From: Pseudomonadota bacterium
Lineage (GTDB): Bacteria; Pseudomonadota; Gammaproteobacteria; Acidithiobacillales; Acidithiobacillaceae
NCBI GenBank assembly: GCA_021827445.1
Contig: JAKAVW010000106.1
Span: 1-9,258, forward strand
DNA length: 9,258 nucleotides
Direction of reading: 5' to 3'
Within the stretch, counting starts at the first letter, position 1, and every line of letters begins with the position of its first letter. Below, in pieces: positions 5,386-9,258 of this stretch. A program made the position numbers and the translations under genes. The notes beneath the pieces are model-generated. The model made no database searches and had not been told where the DNA came from. It was given only the letters and a program-made list of their open reading frames with translations.

Positions 5386-7230
5386 TCAGGTACCCGGCTT
5401 GGGCACTCCCGGCAAAGGCATGATCTGGCCATTCTCCACTTCCATCCATTCCATGTCACGTATGATCTGGTTGCTGGCGCCAAAGCGGAGAATGCCGGTG
5501 GTGCCGTGCAGACTGCCCGTCATGTTTTTATCCAGAACGCGCTCCGCCATCCGGTAAGCGTCGAGTCCAAAGGCCGCCATGCGCCACTGGGTATCGCTGG
5601 CGTTGGGCAACGCGGCGCGCAGCAGCGGCACTGCCTGCGGCCAGCTTTGCCCGGGGTTGATGATCCAGGGCATATCGACGGACTCGATGCCGGAGAGCTC
5701 CTGTGCGTCGCTGGGTAAGGCGGCACCATGCAGCAGCGCCGGACTGAAAATAGGCACGTTGTTATTGATCAGCCGGATAGAGGAAACAGCCGCGTTGGCA
5801 TTTTTCGCATCGGTGACCAAAAAAACAAAGCTGTCTTGCCCCGGTGATCTGCTCAGGAGCTGTTGCGCTTCATCGGTGAGTGCGTGTCCTGGCAGATAGG
5901 TGGCGACACCGCCGACCTCACCGCCGAACTTCTTCCAGACTGCGATAAAGTCTGCCTGAATGGCGGCGCCACTGGAGTCCTGCGGATAAAGCACGTAGGC
6001 ACGACGATAACCCGCCCCATAGCTCTGGGCGGCAATTTGCCGGGCGGCAACGTCACGGCTCAGACTCAGGGTGTAGAGCCCCGACTGCTGCACACCAGGC
6101 GCCCCTCCGAGAGTGATGACGGGTGGATTGAAAGGCTTTCTGACGGCGGCTACGGCGTTGATATCCTGGGGCAGCCAAGGGCCGACAAAGACTTTGCACC
6201 CCTCTTTCATCCCACGTTCAAAGAGAACGGCGGTGTAACTGGGGTTGCCGGTGGTCCGCAGGACACGCACGGCAGGACCAGATTGTAATTGCGCCGCAGT
6301 TTTCATTCCGGCGGTGATGGCTTGGGAGAGGGGCGCATAGGGTCCGCTGAAGGGTAACAGGGCGCATATACTACCGCGCGCCGGGTTGAGTGCAGATCTG
6401 TCGATGGTGGTCGCAGTATGGTCCGAGAAGTTTATGGGGGGATGCCCTGGATGCGCCGCCAGCCAGGTTTTGATCGCCGCCTGCCGCTGCCGGGGATCGG
6501 GATTCTGCCGGGTGATCAGGGCGACAGCGAGCCACTCCTGCACCAGGGGGTTGCCGCTGCGTCCTTGCCAGTTCTGAAGTTTCGCAGCCGACTGCGAGTC
6601 AAGGAGAGCACGAATACGACGATGATTTTCGGCGGCGTCGTTGCCGCTCAGAAAGCTGTCCCCTTCGATCAGGAAGTTCAGTGCAGTGAGTTCGTGACCT
6701 TCCTGGGTGTAGAGCGTGGCCAGGGTACCCATGGCCTGAGCACGCACTTCCTGGGGCGTGCTGGCGATGGTCAGCAGTTCTTCGAGGCTGCCCTTGGCAC
6801 TGGGCGTCTGCCCCTGGTCCATGAGTCCCTGAGCACGGACCCAAAGCGCCGCACCGCGCAGCTCGGCGTTGTTACGCTGCAAGCGCAGCACTTCGTCAGC
6901 CAGCAATATCGCAACCTGCGGTTTTTGTCCCTTCAAAGAGGCTTGCGCGGCTTCCATCAGATAATGGAGCTGGGTTTGTCCCCTCGCCTCGGCGGCCGCG
7001 TGGATATAGTCCTTGGCCGCCGCCAGATCGTGTCCTGTGGCCGTGAGCTGACCAGCGCGCTGCGCCATCGGTGTTTGAGGGGCGCTGGTCGTTGTTGCGA
7101 CAGGCGCCGGCGCCGGATTCGACGAGGGGGGCGTCTTCTGTGGCATACTCGCGCAAGCGCTCAGGCCCGTGGCCAGGGCCAGAGTCATCAGCAGGCGTAA
7201 AGAGGTCTTTAGGGCTGGAGAGGGCATCAT
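5386..7230 (-). CDS. lpoA: LpoA/LppC-family lipoprotein (penicillin-binding-protein activator)
   Basis: 614 residues. It begins with a lipoprotein signal peptide: Lys8/Arg12, hydrophobic LLMTLALATG, and lipobox LSAC with lipidated Cys26. Ser (not Asp) is the third residue after Cys, in keeping with outer-membrane sorting. A Pro/Ala/Thr-rich linker (31-55) leads to an N-terminal helical TPR-like domain (about 58-262) and a C-terminal periplasmic-binding-protein-like domain (about 287-605, opening with ICALLPFSGPYAPLSQAITAGMK). In E. coli LpoA stimulates the peptidoglycan synthase PBP1a from the outer membrane; that activity here is inferred from family and gene order. The frame is open 37 codons further upstream, but those residues would precede the signal peptide and run into the divergent rsmI region, so ATG 7230 (or the adjacent ATG 7227) is preferred. 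No Shine-Dalgarno is seen; a candidate promoter would place transcription start at the ATG. It is the first gene of the operon. Confidence 0.88.
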   Translation of the reverse strand: MMPSPALKTSLRLLMTLALATGLSACASMPQKTPPSSNPAPAPVATTTSAPQTPMAQRAGQLTATGHDLAAAKDYIHAAAEARGQTQLHYLMEAAQASLKGQKPQVAILLADEVLRLQRNNAELRGAALWVRAQGLMDQGQTPSAKGSLEELLTIASTPQEVRAQAMGTLATLYTQEGHELTALNFLIEGDSFLSGNDAAENHRRIRALLDSQSAAKLQNWQGRSGNPLVQEWLAVALITRQNPDPRQRQAAIKTWLAAHPGHPPINFSDHTATTIDRSALNPARGSICALLPFSGPYAPLSQAITAGMKTAAQLQSGPAVRVLRTTGNPSYTAVLFERGMKEGCKVFVGPWLPQDINAVAAVRKPFNPPVITLGGAPGVQQSGLYTLSLSRDVAARQIAAQSYGAGYRRAYVLYPQDSSGAAIQADFIAVWKKFGGEVGGVATYLPGHALTDEAQQLLSRSPGQDSFVFLVTDAKNANAAVSSIRLINNNVPIFSPALLHGAALPSDAQELSGIESVDMPWIINPGQSWPQAVPLLRAALPNASDTQWRMAAFGLDAYRMAERVLDKNMTGSLHGTTGILRFGASNQIIRDMEWMEVENGQIMPLPGVPKPGT

Positions 7231-7236
7231 GGGCAG

Positions 7237-7265
7237 AGTGTATGGAGAAAGGCGAAGGTGTTCAA
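7237..7265 (-). promoter_or_regulatory. Candidate promoter of the lpoA operon
   Basis: Read on the minus strand, TTGAAC (7265-7260, 4/6 to the -35 consensus) and TACACT (7242-7237, 4/6 to the -10) are 17 bases apart. The start point expected from this spacing falls at about 7230, on the A of the lpoA ATG, so the message could be leaderless or nearly so. It lies in the 69-bp divergent gap with rsmI. Moderate evidence only. Confidence 0.45.
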
Positions 7266-7299
7266 TGACCGAAACACGACCTCGACTGGGGGTGCGGTG

Positions 7300-8163
7300 A
7301 TGCATGACCATCCTGAACCCACGGAGGGCTGTGCCGGGCAACTGACCATTATCGCCACCCCTATCGGCAATCTCGATGATCTCTCATTGCGTGCGCAGCG
7401 CGCGATTAGCGCGGCGACGCTGATTCTGGTCGAGGATCGTCGCCACGCCCAGCGGCTCTTTCAGCATCTGGGTGTGCAGCCCAAGACCCTGGCCCTCCAC
7501 GAGCATAACGAGAGGGCGCTGGCCCCGCAGATTGCCCGGCGTATTGCCGCTGGGGAACATATCGCCCTGCTGTCAGATGCGGGGATGCCGCTGATTTCCG
7601 ACCCCGGTTTCCCGCTGCTGGCCCTGCTCCGCGCGCAGCAGTTACCGGTAACCATCATTCCGGGTCCCAATGCCGCGCTTGCCGCGTTGGCACTGTCCGG
7701 TCTGCCCAGTGATCGCTTTAGCTTCGAGGGCTTTTTGCCAGCTAAAGGGGGTGCGCGGCGGGCGCGGTTACAAGCCCTGCAACCGGAGTCGCGCAGCATG
7801 ATCTTTTATGAGGCGCCGCACCGGATCAGTGAGACCTTGGCGGATATGGCTGAATTATGGGGTGCAGATCGCGCGGCGGCGCTGTGCCGGGAACTGACCA
7901 AGATGTATGAGGAGTGTCTGCGGGACGACCTGGGGGGGCTGGTAGCGTTGCTGCAGGCGCATCCGGACAAAGTGCGCGGCGAAATGACGCTGGTGGTGGC
8001 GGGAGCGCCGGAACAGACCCAGGAAGATACTGATGCCGACCGTCTACTCGGTCCCCTCCTCGCTGAACTGCCGCTGGCGCAGGCGGTGCGCATCGCGGTC
8101 GGTCAGAGCGGCATGGCGCATCGGTTCCTCTATGCGCGCGCTTTGGCCTTGACTTCTGCGTAA
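7300..8163 (+). CDS. rsmI: 16S rRNA (cytidine1402-2'-O)-methyltransferase RsmI
   Basis: 287 residues, normal for RsmI, which uses S-adenosylmethionine to methylate the ribose of C1402 in the decoding centre of 16S rRNA. The tetrapyrrole-methylase-type fold is shown by IIATPIGNLDDLSLRA (17-32), VEDRRHAQRL (44-53), LLSDAGMPLISDPG (90-103), IPGPNA (120-125), FYEAPHR (169-175) and CRELTKMYEE (196-205). ATG 7300 is preferred: five G residues (7288-7292) lie seven bases before it, and the conserved part begins 14 residues later. A GTG at 7297 or 7258 in the same frame is possible but adds unconserved residues. It is divergent from lpoA, exactly as in E. coli. Its last codons hold the candidate promoter of the tRNA gene downstream. 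Confidence 0.95.
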   Translation: MHDHPEPTEGCAGQLTIIATPIGNLDDLSLRAQRAISAATLILVEDRRHAQRLFQHLGVQPKTLALHEHNERALAPQIARRIAAGEHIALLSDAGMPLISDPGFPLLALLRAQQLPVTIIPGPNAALAALALSGLPSDRFSFEGFLPAKGGARRARLQALQPESRSMIFYEAPHRISETLADMAELWGADRAAALCRELTKMYEECLRDDLGGLVALLQAHPDKVRGEMTLVVAGAPEQTQEDTDADRLLGPLLAELPLAQAVRIAVGQSGMAHRFLYARALALTSA

Positions 8164-8177
8164 GGCCCCGCTTAAAT
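8149..8177 (+). promoter_or_regulatory. Candidate promoter of tRNA-Phe
   Basis: TTGACT (8149-8154, 5/6) and TTAAAT (8172-8177, 4/6) are separated by exactly 17 bases. A GC-rich discriminator (ACGGCCTC) follows, as is usual at stringently controlled stable-RNA promoters. Transcription would begin near 8184, a few bases before the mature tRNA. The -35 lies inside the last codons of rsmI. Confidence 0.6.
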
Positions 8178-8188
8178 ACGGCCTCTTG

Positions 8189-8264
<76 letters not shown>

Positions 8265-8291
8265 TATAATCAGCATGTTACATATTCGCTG

Positions 8292-8320
8292 TTGACAATC
8301 CTCTGCTCCTCAGGTACAGA
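8292..8320 (+). promoter_or_regulatory. Candidate integrase promoter
   Basis: A perfect TTGACA -35 (8292-8297) lies 17 bases before TACAGA (8315-8320, 3/6 to the -10 consensus). Transcription would begin near 8327, about 34 bases before the integrase ATG. The -10 is weak and overlaps the first of two GGTACAG repeats, which suggests a regulated promoter. Confidence 0.5.
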
Positions 8321-8330
8321 TTCGGTACAG
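8313..8330 (+). repeat. Paired 7-bp direct repeat GGTACAG, 11-bp period
   Basis: GGTACAG occurs at 8313-8319 and again at 8324-8330, start to start 11 bases, about one helical turn. Each contains the palindrome GTAC. The pair covers the candidate -10 and start point of the integrase promoter, so it could be an operator or a recombination-directionality-factor/integrase arm site. Function is inferred from position only. Confidence 0.6.
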
Positions 8331-8344
8331 TGCTGAATTTGGAC

Positions 8345-8352
8345 GGAGGAGA
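8345..8352 (+). promoter_or_regulatory. Shine-Dalgarno site of the integrase gene
   Basis: GGAGGAGA is a near-perfect anti-16S match ending eight bases before the ATG at 8361, and it fixes that start. Confidence 0.8.
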
Positions 8353-8360
8353 TTTGTGTT

Positions 8361-9258
8361 ATGGCCACGATAGTCAAAAACCCGGCGGGAACCTGGAAAG
8401 CGGTGATTCGCAAGCAGGGTTGGCCGACGGCCGCGAAAACGTTCCGGACCAAACGGGATGCCGAAGACTGGTCCCGTCAGACTGAAGATGAAATGGTGCG
8501 GGGGGTTTATATTCAGCGAGCGCCCTCTCAGAAACTCTCGTTGGACATGGCACTGGATCGCTATCTGCGCGAGATTACCCCGACCAAGAAAGCGGGTGGT
8601 TCTCAGCGGCGTGACCATACGAGTGCAAAAGCACTGCGGGCACGCTTGGGCAAATATGCCTTGGCTGCGTTGAATCAAGAGATCATTGGACGCTACCGGG
8701 ATGATCGCCTGGCCGAGGGTCGTGCGGGCAATACGGTGCGTCTGGAACTCGCCCTACTTTCCCATCTTTTTACCGTGGCCATCCGTGAGTGGGGCATCAG
8801 TCTGCCAGCGAATCCCGCATTGCTCGTACGCAAACCCAAAGGCAATTCACGGGACCGCCGTCTGCAGGGAGATGAGGCCGCGTGTCTGCTGAAGAGTGTG
8901 CATGCCCACAGCAACCCCATTCTGGCTTGGGCCACCGAACTGGCGCTGGAAACCGCGGCACGCGTTGATGAAATCCTCTCAGTAGAGCTGCGTGATGTGA
9001 ATCTTACCCGGCGTATCGTTATTTTTCGGGATACCAAAAATGGGGACACGCGGGGCGTTCCGCTGACTGTGCGTGCCACCGAGATTTTTCGCGAGGCGAT
9101 TGAGACCTATCCTCGGAAAGGTACCAACCTGGTTTTTCCGGGAAATCCAGGTCGGGATGGTATTCGGCGCCCGTACACGATGAACAAGGTCTGGAAAACA
9201 GCCCTTGAGCGCGCTGGTATTCAAGGCCTGCATTTCCATGACCTTCGCCATGAGGCCA
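8361..9258 (+). CDS. int: Tyrosine recombinase / phage-type integrase, 3' end cut by window
   Basis: The frame is open from ATG 8361 to the edge, giving 299 residues. An N-terminal arm-type DNA-binding region (about 1-55) has the pattern TWKAVIRKQGWP and TFRTKRDAEDW, as in phage integrases. A SAM-like core-binding domain spans about 58-150. The catalytic domain starts near 165 and shows the first catalytic Arg in LETAARVDEIL (196-206, Arg201), the beta-strand Lys in DTKNGDTRGVPL (224-235, Lys226), and box II HDLRH (293-297, His293 and Arg296). The third His/Trp and the nucleophilic Tyr would lie past the edge, so activity cannot be confirmed. Directly downstream of, and co-oriented with, an intact tRNA-Phe gene, it most likely integrates and excises a genomic island, prophage or conjugative element whose body extends to the right. 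Confidence 0.93.
   Translation, partial: MATIVKNPAGTWKAVIRKQGWPTAAKTFRTKRDAEDWSRQTEDEMVRGVYIQRAPSQKLSLDMALDRYLREITPTKKAGGSQRRDHTSAKALRARLGKYALAALNQEIIGRYRDDRLAEGRAGNTVRLELALLSHLFTVAIREWGISLPANPALLVRKPKGNSRDRRLQGDEAACLLKSVHAHSNPILAWATELALETAARVDEILSVELRDVNLTRRIVIFRDTKNGDTRGVPLTVRATEIFREAIETYPRKGTNLVFPGNPGRDGIRRPYTMNKVWKTALERAGIQGLHFHDLRHEA

Noticed and set aside
6418..7200. A 260-codon + strand open frame antisense to lpoA, ending near the divergent gap
   Set aside because: No ribosome-binding site or domain; the opposite strand carries a full lipoprotein gene with signal peptide.
8163..8184. Inverted repeat AGGCC/GGCCT between rsmI and tRNA-Phe as a terminator
   Set aside because: Only 5 bp with a 12-nt loop and no T-run; it overlaps the better-supported tRNA promoter.
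8275..8283. Small palindrome ATGT-T-ACAT after the tRNA as an operator
   Set aside because: Four-base arms are too short to call without conservation data.

Overview
The window reads as a chromosomal segment from a moderately GC-rich Gram-negative bacterium of the gammaproteobacterial/Acidithiobacillia type. An Acidithiobacillus-like organism is my best guess, from the style of the OprD-like porin and the gene content. This is judgement from memory, not a search. Gene order rsmI <-> lpoA-yraN-(SIS protein) is the same as E. coli rsmI (yraL) <-> lpoA (yraM)-yraN-diaA (yraO), which supports a proteobacterial core-genome backbone.

Layout. Bases 1-649 hold the 3' part of an outer-membrane porin gene on the + strand, closed by a clear rho-independent terminator at 672-694. 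Bases 710-7230 are a tightly packed six-gene minus-strand operon. In transcription order it encodes an LpoA/LppC-like lipoprotein, a YraN-family protein, a fused phosphoheptose isomerase/heptose-1-phosphate adenylyltransferase, a GlcD-like FAD-linked oxidase, an RMD1/DUF155-family membrane-anchored protein, and lipopolysaccharide heptosyltransferase II (WaaF). Junctions are 3-nt gap, 4-nt overlap, 4-nt overlap, 3-nt gap and 1-nt gap, so translational coupling is likely. Divergently, rsmI (16S rRNA C1402 2'-O-methyltransferase) runs on + at 7300-8163. A complete tRNA-Phe(GAA) gene with encoded CCA follows at 8189-8264. It is followed directly by a tyrosine-recombinase (integrase) gene from 8361 that runs off the right edge.

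How the genes fit together. Most of the operon concerns the envelope: lpoA supports peptidoglycan synthesis in the periplasm, the fused enzyme makes ADP-heptose precursors, and waaF adds the second heptose to the LPS inner core. glcD and the RMD1 gene have no obvious place in that pathway. The tRNA-Phe/integrase junction is the left edge of a probable integrative element (genomic island, prophage or ICE). Its cargo lies beyond the window and cannot be judged here.

Most notable points. (1) A single-ORF fusion of a GmhA-type isomerase to the HldE C-terminal domain sits at the locus where E. coli has the non-catalytic replication regulator diaA; its SIS half looks DiaA-like but keeps the GmhA catalytic/zinc residues. 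(2) The integration boundary has a paired 7-bp repeat over the candidate int promoter. No complete, plainly undescribed system is visible in these 9.3 kb. No stretch over 300 bases lacks a gene.
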